A stretch of 64,000 nucleotides of DNA from Mumia sp. Pv4-285 (GCF_041320275.1 NZ_CP162023.1:2356001-2420000); one strand, 5' to 3'; positions 49,693-58,523 are shown, counted from the first letter of the stretch. A program made the numbers and translations. Notes: generated by a model not told the origin, from the letters alone.

Positions 49693-51188
49693 GTTTTGTC
49701 CAGTACCCCCTCGATGGAGTCGGCCACGAGGCCGATGCCCTCGGTGACGACACCCGGCGGGTGGGCCGCGTAGCCCATCACGAGTCCCGGCGCTCCCGGG
49801 AGCTGGCGGTGCAGCGACAGCGGGTGCAGCTTGACGCCGCGTTCGAGCGCCGCACGTGCGACCAGGGTGTCGTCGATGCCGTCCGGCAGCGTGACGACGA
49901 GGTGCAGCCCAGCGGCCGCGCCACGCACGGTCGCGTCCGGGAGTCGCTCCCCGAGTGCGGCGACCATCGCATCCCGGCGGTTGCGGTGACGGGTCCGGAG
50001 CGCGCGCAGCTGACGTTCCAGCGCTCCCGACTCCATGAGGTGTGCCAGGACCAGCTGGGCGAGAACCGGGTTGCCGAGGTCCACGTCACGCTTGAGCCGG
50101 ACCAACGACGACCGCAGGCTCCGGGGCGCGACCAGCCAGCCGGTCCGCAGCGCCGGAGCGAGCAGCTTGGAGACGCTCCCGACGTACGCGACCCCGTCCC
50201 CCAACGTGGCGCGGAGGGCAGGCACCGGCGCGCGGTCGTACCGGTGCTCGGCGTCGTAGTCGTCCTCCAGCACCAGTCCGCCTTCCTCGACCCACGCGGT
50301 GAGCTCGCGCCGGCGCGCCCCTCCGAGCACGACGCCGGTCGGGAACTGGTGCGCCGGTGTGGTCATCACCGCGCGCACGCCGCTGGTCCGGAGATCGTCG
50401 ACGCGCAGCCCGTCCGCGTCGACCGGCACGGGGACCGGGTCGAGCCCGAGCCGCCGGAGCTGCTGTCGGGCACCGAAGGAACCCGGCTCCTCCATGCCGA
50501 CCCGCGTCGTCCCACCCTCACGGAGCACGTGGGCGAGCAGGAAGAACGCCTGCGCGGCGCCTGCGACGACGAGAATGTCGTCAGGGTCGACGCTGATCCC
50601 GCGGTTGCGTGCGACCCACCGCGAGACGGCGCGGCGCAGCGCGGGAGCACCCCGCGGGTCGCCGTAGCCGAGGTCGGAGGCGGACCGCGCACCGAGGACC
50701 TCCCGCTCGGCCCGCAGCCACGCCGCCCGAGGGAAGGCCGTCAGGTCCGGGACACCTGGCGAGAGGTCGATGCGGGCCGGGACGGCACGGAGGCGGTCGA
50801 CGACGTCGTCGGCGCCGAGGTCGTCGAAGATGCCCGCCGCGCTGTCAGGTGTCGGCACGGGTCCGCTCGCAGGCGCGGACACCGGACGGGAGACCACGAC
50901 GGTCCCGCCGCGCCCACGACCGACCACGTGGCCCTCGTCGACGAGTCGCTGGTAGGCCTCGGTGACCACGCCGCGCGACACGCCGAGCTCAGCGGCCAGG
51001 GTCCGACTGGCGGGCAGGCGGTCGCCCGTGCCCAGGACCCCGTCGCCGATGGACTCGCGGATCCGGCCGGTGAGCCACGCCGTGCGCTCGCCCTGCGGCA
51101 CCTCCCCCAGTCGGAGAACCAGGAAGTCGGACCCGCTGCCATCGCGACGTTTGGACCCGTCCATCGGGTGTTGATTGGCACTGTGCAC
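49689..51188 (-). CDS. MocR-type (GntR/aminotransferase) transcriptional regulator
   Basis: A ~499-aa fusion: a GntR winged helix (residues ~15-90; DRLPASRTLAAELGVSRGVV, GHVVGRGRGGTVV) and a fold-type I aminotransferase domain. The latter has the PLP lysine in YVGSVSKLLAPALRTGW and the Asp/Tyr of VLEDDYDAEHRYD. Such proteins sense PLP or amino compounds and control neighbouring genes. GTG 51188 is supported by CAGAAT 6 nt upstream; ATG 51164 is an alternative. It is divergent from an EamA transporter gene, its likely target. Confidence 0.92.
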   Translation of the reverse strand: MHSANQHPMDGSKRRDGSGSDFLVLRLGEVPQGERTAWLTGRIRESIGDGVLGTGDRLPASRTLAAELGVSRGVVTEAYQRLVDEGHVVGRGRGGTVVVSRPVSAPASGPVPTPDSAAGIFDDLGADDVVDRLRAVPARIDLSPGVPDLTAFPRAAWLRAEREVLGARSASDLGYGDPRGAPALRRAVSRWVARNRGISVDPDDILVVAGAAQAFFLLAHVLREGGTTRVGMEEPGSFGARQQLRRLGLDPVPVPVDADGLRVDDLRTSGVRAVMTTPAHQFPTGVVLGGARRRELTAWVEEGGLVLEDDYDAEHRYDRAPVPALRATLGDGVAYVGSVSKLLAPALRTGWLVAPRSLRSSLVRLKRDVDLGNPVLAQLVLAHLMESGALERQLRALRTRHRNRRDAMVAALGERLPDATVRGAAAGLHLVVTLPDGIDDTLVARAALERGVKLHPLSLHRQLPGAPGLVMGYAAHPPGVVTEGIGLVADSIEGVLDKT

Positions 51189-51217
51189 CGGGCCATTCTG
51201 CCGACATCGTGAAGGAC
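51165..51217. promoter_or_regulatory. Compact divergent promoter region, MocR gene/EamA gene
   Basis: Minus strand: CAGAAT (51195-51200) 6 nt before GTG 51188. Plus strand: CATCGT (51205-51210) 7 nt before ATG 51218; an alternative is TTGATT-17-CATTCT (51171-51199). The two starts are only ~30 bp apart, so one bound MocR protein could control both. Confidence 0.4.
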
Positions 51218-52144
51218 ATGCACCATGAACCTCAACAGTCCTCCATCGCCGGCTACCTGCCCGGCGCCATCGGCATGGCTCTCGTCGGCGGCAGCGTCGC
51301 GGTGTCCCACGTGCTCGTGGACGCCCCGCTGATGACGGCGCAGACCATCCGGTACGCCGCAGCAGCCGTGCTGCTCGTGCTCTGTGCGCGCGTCCTCGGG
51401 CGTCCCGTGCCGATGCCACGAGGCTCCGAGTGGGCCCTCCTGGTGCTCCTGGCCGGATCCGGTCTGGTGCTCTTCAACATCGCCCTCGTCCGTGGTGCCG
51501 AGCACGCAGAACCTGCGGTGATCGCCGTGGCGGTCGCGTCCGTCCCCATCGTGCTGGGGCTGATCGGGCCGCTCCTCGAGGGCGGATCACCGACCCGGCG
51601 ACTGCTGGCCGCGGCGGCGCTGGTCACCGCCGGGAGCGTGCTCGTCCAGGGATTCGGGCGCACCGACGCGTACGGGGTGTTCTGGGCCGCCGTCGCGCTC
51701 GCGTGCGAGGCGGCGTTCACCCTCCTCGCAGTTCCGCTCCTGCCGCGCCTCGGGGCGTGGGGCGTCTCGGTCCACTCGGTGGTGGTCGGCACGCTCATGT
51801 TCGGCGTCCTCGCCCTCGTCGGAGAGGGCCCGACGGCGGTCACGCGGATCCAACCCGACCAGTGGGTGGCCATCGCCTACCTGGCCGCCCTGGTGACCGC
51901 TGTCGCGTTCGTGCTCTGGTACGCCACGGTGGCTCGCGTCGGTGCCGCCTCCGCGGGTCTCCTGACCGGCGTGGCACCCGTCGCGGCGGCCGGAGCCGGC
52001 ATCGTGGTCACCGGAGACGTGCCTTCGCCGTACGTGTGGATCGGCATCGCCGTCGTCGGTGCGGGTCTGGCCCTCGGACTCGCCCGACGCGCGACACGTC
52101 GGCGCTCCGCCGTCGGCATGGTCACCGCCTCTCTGGCACCCTAG
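51218..52144 (+). CDS. EamA/DMT family transporter
   Basis: A 308-aa protein with ten hydrophobic segments in two EamA halves (GALYA-type repeats: MALVGGSVAVSHVLVDAPLM and YGVFWAAVALACEAAFTLLA). It probably exports a metabolite or amino acid. ATG 51218 has CATCGT 7 nt upstream; GTG 51209 is also in frame. It is divergent from a MocR regulator, a common arrangement for exporter control. Confidence 0.9.
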   Translation: MHHEPQQSSIAGYLPGAIGMALVGGSVAVSHVLVDAPLMTAQTIRYAAAAVLLVLCARVLGRPVPMPRGSEWALLVLLAGSGLVLFNIALVRGAEHAEPAVIAVAVASVPIVLGLIGPLLEGGSPTRRLLAAAALVTAGSVLVQGFGRTDAYGVFWAAVALACEAAFTLLAVPLLPRLGAWGVSVHSVVVGTLMFGVLALVGEGPTAVTRIQPDQWVAIAYLAALVTAVAFVLWYATVARVGAASAGLLTGVAPVAAAGAGIVVTGDVPSPYVWIGIAVVGAGLALGLARRATRRRSAVGMVTASLAP

Positions 52145-52148
52145 CCAC

Positions 52149-53294
52149 GTGCCCGACTCACCGACCGAGAGCTGGTTCAGCGACGCGTTCCGCAACGCGT
52201 GGGAGACCGAGCAGCGGCGACTGGGACGCTTCAACCTCGCGATCTTCGGCAAGACCGGCGTCGGTAAGAGCACGCTGGTGAACGCGATCTTCGGTGACGA
52301 GATCGCAGCGACCGGGATCGGCGAGCCGGTCACCCGCGAAGAGCACCTCTATCTCCACAAGAGCGGCACGCTCGGCGTCCTCGACACGCGCGGCCTCGAG
52401 GTCGGCGTCGACAACGCCGCGATCATCGCGGAGGTCGGCGAGCACGTCGCCCGGATGCGGCACCGCCCTCTGGAGGAGCACCTGCACGTCGCCTGGTTCT
52501 GCGTCCGCGCCGGTGACCGCCGGTTCGAGGAGACGGAGGCCGAGTTCGTCCGGGAGCTCGCGCGTCTGGGCGTGCCTGTGCTGCTCGTGATGACCCAGGT
52601 GCCGCGCATCGAGGGACAGGTGCATCCCGACGCCCTCGCACTGGCTGCCGAGATCGAGCGGCGCGAGCTCCCGATCCACCGCAACCACGTGTACCTCACG
52701 ATGGCCCTCGCCGACCCGTTCGCCCGTCTCGAGGCGCACGGCCTGATGGACGTCCTCGATGCCACCTTTCGCAGCGCCCCGGAAGGGGTAGCCAACGCGA
52801 TCACGGCTGCCCAGCGCATCGACCTGGCGCGCAAGCGCAAGCGGGCGGGCGACGCGATCAAGCTGGCGACGAGTGCCGCGGGGACGGCCGGAGCAAGCCC
52901 CATCCCCTTCTCCGACGCCGCCGTGCTCGTGCCGATCCAGATCACGTTGATGGCCTCGATCGCCAGCACGTACGGGTTGAGTCTCGAGCGGTCGACCGCG
53001 GCGTCCCTCGCAGCGACGGCAGCCGCCACCGTCGCCGGTCGGACCGCCGTGACGAGCCTGCTCAAGCTCATCCCCGGGGCCGGCACCGTCGTCGGCGGGA
53101 CCGTCAACGCCGCCGTCGCCGGCACCCTGACGTACGCCGTCGGTCACGCCTGGACACGCGTCTGCGAGCGCCTCGCGCAGGGAGACCTCCAGACGGTGGG
53201 CGGTGCCCTGGACAGCGCGACCATCCGACGTGTGTTCATGGACGAGTTCGCCAAGCAGGCGAAGCGGCGACGCCCACCGGCCGTCGAGCGCTGA
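52149..53294 (+). CDS. Membrane-associated GTPase with DUF697-like C-terminus
   Basis: A 381-aa G protein of the Era/YeeP-like class. G1 is GKTGVGKST (residues ~34-42), G3 is DTRG (in GVLDTRGLEVG), and the switch I Thr lies in EPVTREEH. The usual NKxD is replaced by TQVP (LLVMTQVPRIEG), so base specificity may differ. The C-terminal half (residues ~240-350) has hydrophobic helices (KLATSAAGTAGASPIPFSDA, AATAAATVAG) as in DUF697/YcjF proteins. GTG 52149 has CACCCT 6 nt upstream. Confidence 0.85.
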   Translation: MPDSPTESWFSDAFRNAWETEQRRLGRFNLAIFGKTGVGKSTLVNAIFGDEIAATGIGEPVTREEHLYLHKSGTLGVLDTRGLEVGVDNAAIIAEVGEHVARMRHRPLEEHLHVAWFCVRAGDRRFEETEAEFVRELARLGVPVLLVMTQVPRIEGQVHPDALALAAEIERRELPIHRNHVYLTMALADPFARLEAHGLMDVLDATFRSAPEGVANAITAAQRIDLARKRKRAGDAIKLATSAAGTAGASPIPFSDAAVLVPIQITLMASIASTYGLSLERSTAASLAATAAATVAGRTAVTSLLKLIPGAGTVVGGTVNAAVAGTLTYAVGHAWTRVCERLAQGDLQTVGGALDSATIRRVFMDEFAKQAKRRRPPAVER

Positions 53295-53309
53295 GGCGCG
53301 CGCCGGGCT

Positions 53310-54455
53310 CTACCTCCGCCGACGCCGGCCACGGCTACGACGCGGCGGCCACGCAGCTCCACCGAGCGGGGCGATCGGCGGTGGTGCTGCCTCGTCCTGC
53401 GCCGGTACGGGCAGCACCCCCAGGATGCGGCGGAGGCTCACCACGACGGCACCTCCGGGGAACAGGCTCTCGCCCTGTCCGCTCGTGGCCACGACGAGGT
53501 CCGCCAGGCGCTGCACGCCGTCGACCAGCGGACGCGTGTCCTCGGGTCCCAGCGGATCGTCGCCGACCAGGCGGCGTACGACGTTGGCGAGCTCTTCGAG
53601 CACGTCGGCGACGGCGGGCGCACCCTCTCCCCCGGCGCGCAACCACGGGCGCTCTGACCCCTGGACCTCGCCGAGCATGTACGCGAGGTTCTCCACCAGC
53701 GCGGCGACACGCTCGAGGACGTCCGCCTCGTCCCGCCGGCGCTGGACCAGGTCACGCCACCTGGCGGCTCGGATGTTCCCGCGGAGCGACTCGTCGAGCG
53801 TCGAGAAGCTCTCTCGGAGCCGCAGGGCGTCGGGAAAGACCTCACGCGTCACGCCCTGCCAGGTCGCCTTCGGGTCGTCGCTGTCGCCACGCAGCACCTC
53901 GGCCATCTCGTCGAGCTGGTCGGCCACCTCCGCAGCGAGGGCGTCCAGCCGTCGGCGCGCCACCCGCGCGGGCACCGGCGGGAGCGCCAGCGTGAGCGCG
54001 ACCCCGACCGCCGCACCGAGCGCGACCTGGCCGACCAGGCCGGAGACGAAGCCCGAGGTGTCGATGTTGCCGAGGATGTAGGTGAACAGCGCCGCCGTGA
54101 TCACCCAGGTCCGACCGTCGCCGAGCAGGTCCCATCCAGCGAGCACGACCGCGACGAGCACCAGGAGGCCGACGCCGGCCCATCCGGGCAGCGGCAGCAC
54201 GTGGAAGACCGCGCCGACCGCCGCGCCGATCACGAGAGCGCCGAAGATCTGCGCCGACTCCCTCACCGAACCCGCAACGCTGGGGTGCACGGCGAGGACG
54301 GCACCCATCGGCGCGTAGTACGCGTAGTCCCCGACCGGGCTCGGGAGCAGGTTGCCGAGCTGCCAGGCAAGCGCGGCAGCGACGGCTGCCTTGATGGCGA
54401 TGTGGAGCCGCGACCCGAGGAGCGGGTCGCTGCTCGTCGTCGAGCGCATCAGCAT
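53310..54455 (-). CDS. FUSC family (aromatic acid exporter-like) membrane protein
   Basis: A 381-aa protein. The first ~165 residues are six hydrophobic helices (IAIKAAVAAALAWQLGNLLP, YYAPMGAVLAVHPSVAGSVR, WAGVGLLVLVAVVLAGWDLL). A helical cytosolic part follows (residues 170-345), and the end is very basic (RRSRGRRRRR). It matches the FUSC/ArAE family, thought to export aromatic acids or related compounds. ATG 54455 has TAGCGT 7 nt upstream. Confidence 0.88.
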   Translation of the reverse strand: MLMRSTTSSDPLLGSRLHIAIKAAVAAALAWQLGNLLPSPVGDYAYYAPMGAVLAVHPSVAGSVRESAQIFGALVIGAAVGAVFHVLPLPGWAGVGLLVLVAVVLAGWDLLGDGRTWVITAALFTYILGNIDTSGFVSGLVGQVALGAAVGVALTLALPPVPARVARRRLDALAAEVADQLDEMAEVLRGDSDDPKATWQGVTREVFPDALRLRESFSTLDESLRGNIRAARWRDLVQRRRDEADVLERVAALVENLAYMLGEVQGSERPWLRAGGEGAPAVADVLEELANVVRRLVGDDPLGPEDTRPLVDGVQRLADLVVATSGQGESLFPGGAVVVSLRRILGVLPVPAQDEAAPPPIAPLGGAAWPPRRSRGRRRRR

Positions 54456-54462
54456 GCCGTCC

Positions 54463-54468
54463 ACGCTA
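54463..54468 (-). promoter_or_regulatory. -10 hexamer of the FUSC gene
   Basis: Minus-strand TAGCGT, 7-nt spacer, ATG 54455. Confidence 0.45.
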
Positions 54469-54513
54469 GTCGGGTGCGTTCGCGCCAGCCGATCGCTCCC
54501 GCCACCACCGTGG

Positions 54514-54939
54514 TCAGCGGGCGCGGTGCTCGGCTGCCCCGGCGAAGGTGGCGGCCTCGCGGTCGACGAGTGCGCGGTAGTGCGTACCCCCGATCGCGCC
54601 GGTGATGCGCGCGAGCGGGCCGCTCTGCACGAGGCGCAGCTCCAGCCGGGAGCCGGACCCGCGGGGGACGAACCGGTGCGACGCCTCTGTCCGGACACCG
54701 AGGACCGACGAACGCCACGTGAAGCCCGCACCGGGTTCGACGTCGGTCACGAGCCACGTCAGTGCCCGCATCGACGGCTGACGGACGACGTAGCGCTGCC
54801 CGACGACGAGACCGCTCCCGTCCTTGGGCCGCACCTTGATGAAGCTGTCGGTGAGCAACGGCCACTCTGCCGGATCGGCAAGGACGGTCCACGCCACCTC
54901 GACCGGGGCGTCGACGTCAACCCCGACCTCGTACCTCAT
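54514..54939 (-). CDS. SRPBCC (START-like) family protein
   Basis: A 141-aa helix-grip protein (MRYEVGVDVDAPVEVAWTVL, then DPAEWPLL, WLVTDVEPGAGFTW and the C-terminal helix HYRALVDREAATFAGAAE). This fold holds hydrophobic ligands. ATG 54939 overlaps the TGA of the DoxX-like gene (ATGA), so the three genes CGNR-DoxX-SRPBCC are translated as a chain. The ligand is unknown. Confidence 0.88.
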   Translation of the reverse strand: MRYEVGVDVDAPVEVAWTVLADPAEWPLLTDSFIKVRPKDGSGLVVGQRYVVRQPSMRALTWLVTDVEPGAGFTWRSSVLGVRTEASHRFVPRGSGSRLELRLVQSGPLARITGAIGGTHYRALVDREAATFAGAAEHRAR

Positions 54940-55292
54940 GCGAACGACCACCAGGCGACGCCCACGCAGATCACCAGCATGCCGATCGCGTTGACGAACA
55001 GGTTGCGTCCCAGGTCGCGTGCCCGCACGTGCGCGGTGATCGCGGCGAGGAAGTAGGCGACGAGCGCGAGCGTCGTGACCAGCCCGAGGTACGGGATCCA
55101 GATCCCGGCGACGAGACCTGCTGCGGCGGCGAGCTTGAGCGGTGTCAGGACTGGCCACCACCGCCGCGGGAACCGGACGTCGGTAAGGCAGTCGCGGACG
55201 AACGGGAGGGGCTTGAGACAGAAGATGGCGTCGGCGAGCTGGATCACAGCCAGCACGACCACGGGCCATACAGGATCGGGGAGAGCACTCAC
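54936..55292 (-). CDS. DoxX-like membrane protein
   Basis: A 118-aa protein with four predicted helices (VVVLAVIQLADAIFCL, LTPLKLAAAAGLVAGIWIPY, LGLVTTLALVAYFLAAI, VNAIGMLVICVGVAWW). The FPRRWW turn and KPLPFVRD loop resemble DoxX_2-type proteins. Function unknown. GTG 55292 overlaps the stop of the CGNR gene (GTGA) and has AGGA 6 nt upstream. Confidence 0.85.
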   Translation of the reverse strand: MSALPDPVWPVVVLAVIQLADAIFCLKPLPFVRDCLTDVRFPRRWWPVLTPLKLAAAAGLVAGIWIPYLGLVTTLALVAYFLAAITAHVRARDLGRNLFVNAIGMLVICVGVAWWSFA

Positions 55293-55801
55293 ACGTCTTC
55301 CTCTCGTCGGCGTCGGCGAAAAGCGGTCACGCGCGCGCGACCCGCACACGTGTCGGAGCAGTAGCGCCGCGGGCGGCCTCGCGGTCGGTCGATCCACACG
55401 TCCACGCACGCCGCACCCTCGCAGGTGCCGATCGCGTCGGCTCCGCGTTCCACGAGCATGTCATGGACCGTGCGCAGCGCTGCGACGAGGAGAGCGTCGC
55501 GCGGGCTCGCCGGCACCCAGCCGTCCCGGACATGGCCGTCGACCAGGGCGACGCGGACCGTCGTCCCTGCGCCGGCGAGCAGCTCGTCGACGATGCGGAT
55601 GCGCTCGACCGGCGACTCCGCCGCGAACAGCGGGTGGAGCAGGTCGGCGACCCGCACGAGGTCGGGGTCGCTGAACGCAACGTCCGGCGCCACTTGCTCC
55701 GTCGGCGGAAACGCGCTGTCGGACTCGCCTGCCTCGACGCGTGGCGCCGTGCCCCACTCGTTCACGAGGGTCACGACGGCGTCGGGCTCCAGTACCAGCA
55801 C
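55289..55801 (-). CDS. CGNR zinc-finger (ABATE domain) protein
   Basis: A 170-aa protein. The N-terminal ABATE domain has LVNEWGTAPRVEAGESD and a helical core. The C-terminal zinc finger uses IGTCEGAACVDVWIDR and RRYCSDTCAGRARVTAFRRR (four Cys). The family is a probable DNA-binding regulator with a ligand-binding stress domain. GTG 55801 has TACACT 6 nt upstream. It is first of a coupled trio with the DoxX-like and SRPBCC genes and divergent from the LysE gene. Confidence 0.88.
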   Translation of the reverse strand: MLVLEPDAVVTLVNEWGTAPRVEAGESDSAFPPTEQVAPDVAFSDPDLVRVADLLHPLFAAESPVERIRIVDELLAGAGTTVRVALVDGHVRDGWVPASPRDALLVAALRTVHDMLVERGADAIGTCEGAACVDVWIDRPRGRPRRYCSDTCAGRARVTAFRRRRREEDV

Positions 55802-55843
55802 GCCATCAGTGTAACGGTAAACATCGCAGTATGGCGTTATGAT
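55800..55843. promoter_or_regulatory. Divergent promoter/operator, CGNR gene and LysE gene
   Basis: Two -10 hexamers face apart: TACACT (55808-55813, minus, 6 nt from GTG 55801) and TATGAT (55838-55843, plus, 6 nt from ATG 55850). A perfect 7-bp inverted repeat, ACGCCAT (55800-55806)/ATGGCGT (55831-55837), brackets the space. The local composition is AT-rich. A single protein, perhaps the CGNR product, could control both sides. Confidence 0.5.
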
Positions 55844-55849
55844 GGACCG

Positions 55850-56485
55850 ATGGTCGATCCGTCGGTCATTCCCGCGTTCGTCGCCGCAGTGCTCGCGGTG
55901 ACGCTCGCCCCTGGGCCTGACAACACCTACATCGCGGCCGTCGCGCTGCGTGACGGGCCGCGCGCCGGCGTGATCTCCGCTCTCGGGATGGCGCTCGGCA
56001 TGGTCGTCCACGTGCTCGCGGCGACCGCAGGGCTCGCCGCGCTGCTCGCCGTCGACCCTGCGCTCATCGTCGCCGTGCAGATCGCCGGTGCGGGCTACCT
56101 CGGATGGCTCGCCGTCGTCACCGTGCGCGAGCTCGGTCGATCTGCCGCCCAGACGCTCAGCCCTCGGTCGCGCGACGTCCTCGTGCGCGCGGTGATCACC
56201 AACCTCACCAATCCCAAGGTCATCCTCTTCTTCGCCGCGTTCCTCCCGGGCTTCGTCGTCGCAGGCCACGGGCCACCGGCACTGCAGATGCTGACCCTCG
56301 GGTCCACGTTCCTGCTCATCGGCCTCGCGTGCGACGCCGCGATCGGCGTCGCGGCCGGACGGCTCGGGCGCTCGCTGGACACGGGCGGTCGCGCCGGCAC
56401 CGCCCTCACGGTCGTCGCCGCCTGCGTCTACGCCGTCCTGGCGGCGCTCCTGCTGGTCGACGCACTCCGTACGATCTCTGCGTGA
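55850..56485 (+). CDS. LysE family exporter
   Basis: A 211-aa, six-helix exporter. LAVTLAPGPDNTYIAAVALRDG in helix 1 and the NLTNPKVILFFAAFLPGFV segment are diagnostic of LysE/RhtB transporters, which export amino acids or related metabolites. ATG 55850 sits 6 nt after TATGAT, so the mRNA is probably leaderless. The stop overlaps the GTG of the GrpB gene (GTGA). Confidence 0.93.
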   Translation: MVDPSVIPAFVAAVLAVTLAPGPDNTYIAAVALRDGPRAGVISALGMALGMVVHVLAATAGLAALLAVDPALIVAVQIAGAGYLGWLAVVTVRELGRSAAQTLSPRSRDVLVRAVITNLTNPKVILFFAAFLPGFVVAGHGPPALQMLTLGSTFLLIGLACDAAIGVAAGRLGRSLDTGGRAGTALTVVAACVYAVLAALLLVDALRTISA

Positions 56486-57129
56486 GCGTCCATCCCCTCT
56501 GGCGTCCGTACGAGACGCCCACCCAGGAGCAGACCGACCGCGCGTTCGTCACCGGCACCGAGCCCCGCCTGGCCGGCGGCCACGTCGACGTCGTCCCGTA
56601 CGACTCCGCCTGGCCTGCCACGTACGCGCAGGTTGCCGATCGCATCAGCGGCGCACTCGGCGATCTGGTCGTCGCCGTCCAGCACGTCGGTTCCACCTCC
56701 GTGCCCGGCCTGTCGGCGAAGCCGGTCCTCGACATCGACCTGGTCGTCGCCTCCCCCGCCGACGAGGCTTCGTACCTCCCGGCGCTCGAGCGGCTCGGAT
56801 TCGTCCTCAGGATCCGCGAGCCGTGGTGGGAGGAGCACCGGATGCTGCGCCTCGACGAGCCGATGGTGAACCTCCACGTCTTCGGTCCGGACGCCGCGGA
56901 GCCGCACCGCCACCGCATCTTCCGGGACCGTCTGCTGACCGACGGTGCGGACCGGGCGGCGTATGCGCGTCTCAAGGAGGAGATCGCCACCCGAGAGGTC
57001 GGGACCGTCATGGCCTACAACGCAGCGAAGTCGGCGCTGATCTACGAGATCTACGAGCGGGCGTTCGCCGCCGATCCCGAGCACCCCCACGACCCGCAGC
57101 CGATCGACCCGGGCATCGCCGGGACCTAG
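56482..57129 (+). CDS. GrpB family nucleotidyltransferase-fold protein
   Basis: A 215-aa GrpB-like protein. The nucleotidyltransferase signature is HVGSTSVPGLSAKPVLDIDL (GS and D.D metal ligands). VNLHVFGPDAAEPHRHRIFR and AYARLKEEIA are also conserved family blocks. The reaction is unknown; some relatives are annotated as dephospho-CoA kinase partners. It is translated with the LysE gene by a 4-nt overlap. The TAG stop shares a CTAG palindrome with the stop of the convergent VWA gene. Confidence 0.9.
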   Translation: MSVHPLWRPYETPTQEQTDRAFVTGTEPRLAGGHVDVVPYDSAWPATYAQVADRISGALGDLVVAVQHVGSTSVPGLSAKPVLDIDLVVASPADEASYLPALERLGFVLRIREPWWEEHRMLRLDEPMVNLHVFGPDAAEPHRHRIFRDRLLTDGADRAAYARLKEEIATREVGTVMAYNAAKSALIYEIYERAFAADPEHPHDPQPIDPGIAGT

Positions 57130-58523
57130 ACCGGCAGCAGGCGCCCGACGACACGGGAGAGCTGGTCGACCGTGCGGCACTCGTGCATGTCGACGACCTG
57201 CGCGTACGCCGGAGCGACCGAGTCGCCCAAGCCCCAGCGACCCTCGTGCTCGGGGTTCAGCCAGAACGTCCGCCTCGCTCGCCCGACGATGTCACGCAGC
57301 GCGTCGAGGTCGGGGTCGAGGTGGTTGGCGCGCGCGTCGCCGAGGATCAGGACGCTCGTCCGAGGGCCGATCACGGCGCCGTAGCGACTGACGAACGACC
57401 GCAGCGCGCGGCCGTAGTCGCTCGAGGCGTGCCAGGGGGCGACGTTCGCGTTCGCCGCGATGCGCTCGGCGAGCGCGCCCGGATCCGCCTCGCCGCCGGT
57501 GACGAGCTCGGTGACCTCGTCGGTGTGGTTGACGAACGCGAACACCCGCACCCTGCTGAACTGTTCGTGCAACGCCTGGACGAGCAGCATCGTGAATCCC
57601 GCGAACCCGGCGACCGACCCCGACACGTCGCACAGCAGCACCAGCTCGGGCCGCGCCTTGCGCCGGTGCTCGAACACCGGGTTCAAGGGCACGCCGCCGT
57701 ACGACATCGACCGGCGGAGGGTCCGCCGGATGTCGACCTGACCGCGGTTTCGCCGACGGCGTCGGGCCGACAGCCGGGTGGCGAGCCGTCGTGCGAGCGG
57801 CTGGACCGTACGCCGCAGCTCGAGCACCTGCTCACGGCTGGCGGCGAGGAACTCGACCTGGCTGGCGTCCGGGCGGACGGCGTACTTCGCGACCCGGTCG
57901 CGCCCGCGCACCTCGGCCGAACGACGGCTCGCCTCGGTCTGGACGAGCTCGCGGAAGCGCTCGACGTCGCGGCGGACCTCGTCGCGGTCGAGTCGCTCGA
58001 CGAAGCCCGTCGTGCTCCCCCGCTGTGCGAGGGCGCGCACGATCGCGGTCTGTGGGCGCAGCTGCTCCAGCGTCTGACGGGCCGACCATCCGGCGCCGGC
58101 CGTCCCGGGTCCTGAACCGGCCTGAACCGCACCCAGCGCGTCGACCGCCGCTGCGGCGACGTCTTCGAGCGCCTCCCGGCCGCCGTCGGCGAGTGCCGCG
58201 ACGAGGTCGTCGCGGAGGTCGGCGACGGTGCTCGGCTGCTCGGTCGACTCCGGCTCCTTCTCGCGGATGGTCTCCCGTGCCCCGACCGCGGCCGGGAAGT
58301 AGACGTCGAACACCGCGTCGAACACGCGGCGCTGCCCCGTACGCCGGATCAGGGCGGCGGCGAGACCCTCGCGGAGAAGGTCGCGGTCAGCGAGCGACAG
58401 GACGCCCATCACCCGGGCCGCGTCCACGGTCTCGCTCGTGCCGACGATCAGCCCGTGACCGCGCAGCGACTCGACCATCGCGACCAGGCGACCGGGCACC
58501 CCACGATTTGACGCGTTATCCAC
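57126..58523 (-). CDS. VWA domain protein (CoxE-like), partner of MoxR
   Basis: A 465-aa protein. The C-terminal VWA domain (residues ~265-465) has the MIDAS motif in LLCDVSGSVAGFAGFTM. The N-terminal ~250 residues are helical and charged, as in CoxE/ViaA-type proteins. With MoxR it probably forms a chaperone pair that inserts metals or matures complexes. GTG 58523 begins 3 nt after the moxR stop codon, in a palindrome. Alternatives are GTG 58499 and ATG 58478 beyond it. No metalloenzyme genes are adjacent. Confidence 0.88.
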   Translation of the reverse strand: MDNASNRGVPGRLVAMVESLRGHGLIVGTSETVDAARVMGVLSLADRDLLREGLAAALIRRTGQRRVFDAVFDVYFPAAVGARETIREKEPESTEQPSTVADLRDDLVAALADGGREALEDVAAAAVDALGAVQAGSGPGTAGAGWSARQTLEQLRPQTAIVRALAQRGSTTGFVERLDRDEVRRDVERFRELVQTEASRRSAEVRGRDRVAKYAVRPDASQVEFLAASREQVLELRRTVQPLARRLATRLSARRRRRNRGQVDIRRTLRRSMSYGGVPLNPVFEHRRKARPELVLLCDVSGSVAGFAGFTMLLVQALHEQFSRVRVFAFVNHTDEVTELVTGGEADPGALAERIAANANVAPWHASSDYGRALRSFVSRYGAVIGPRTSVLILGDARANHLDPDLDALRDIVGRARRTFWLNPEHEGRWGLGDSVAPAYAQVVDMHECRTVDQLSRVVGRLLPV

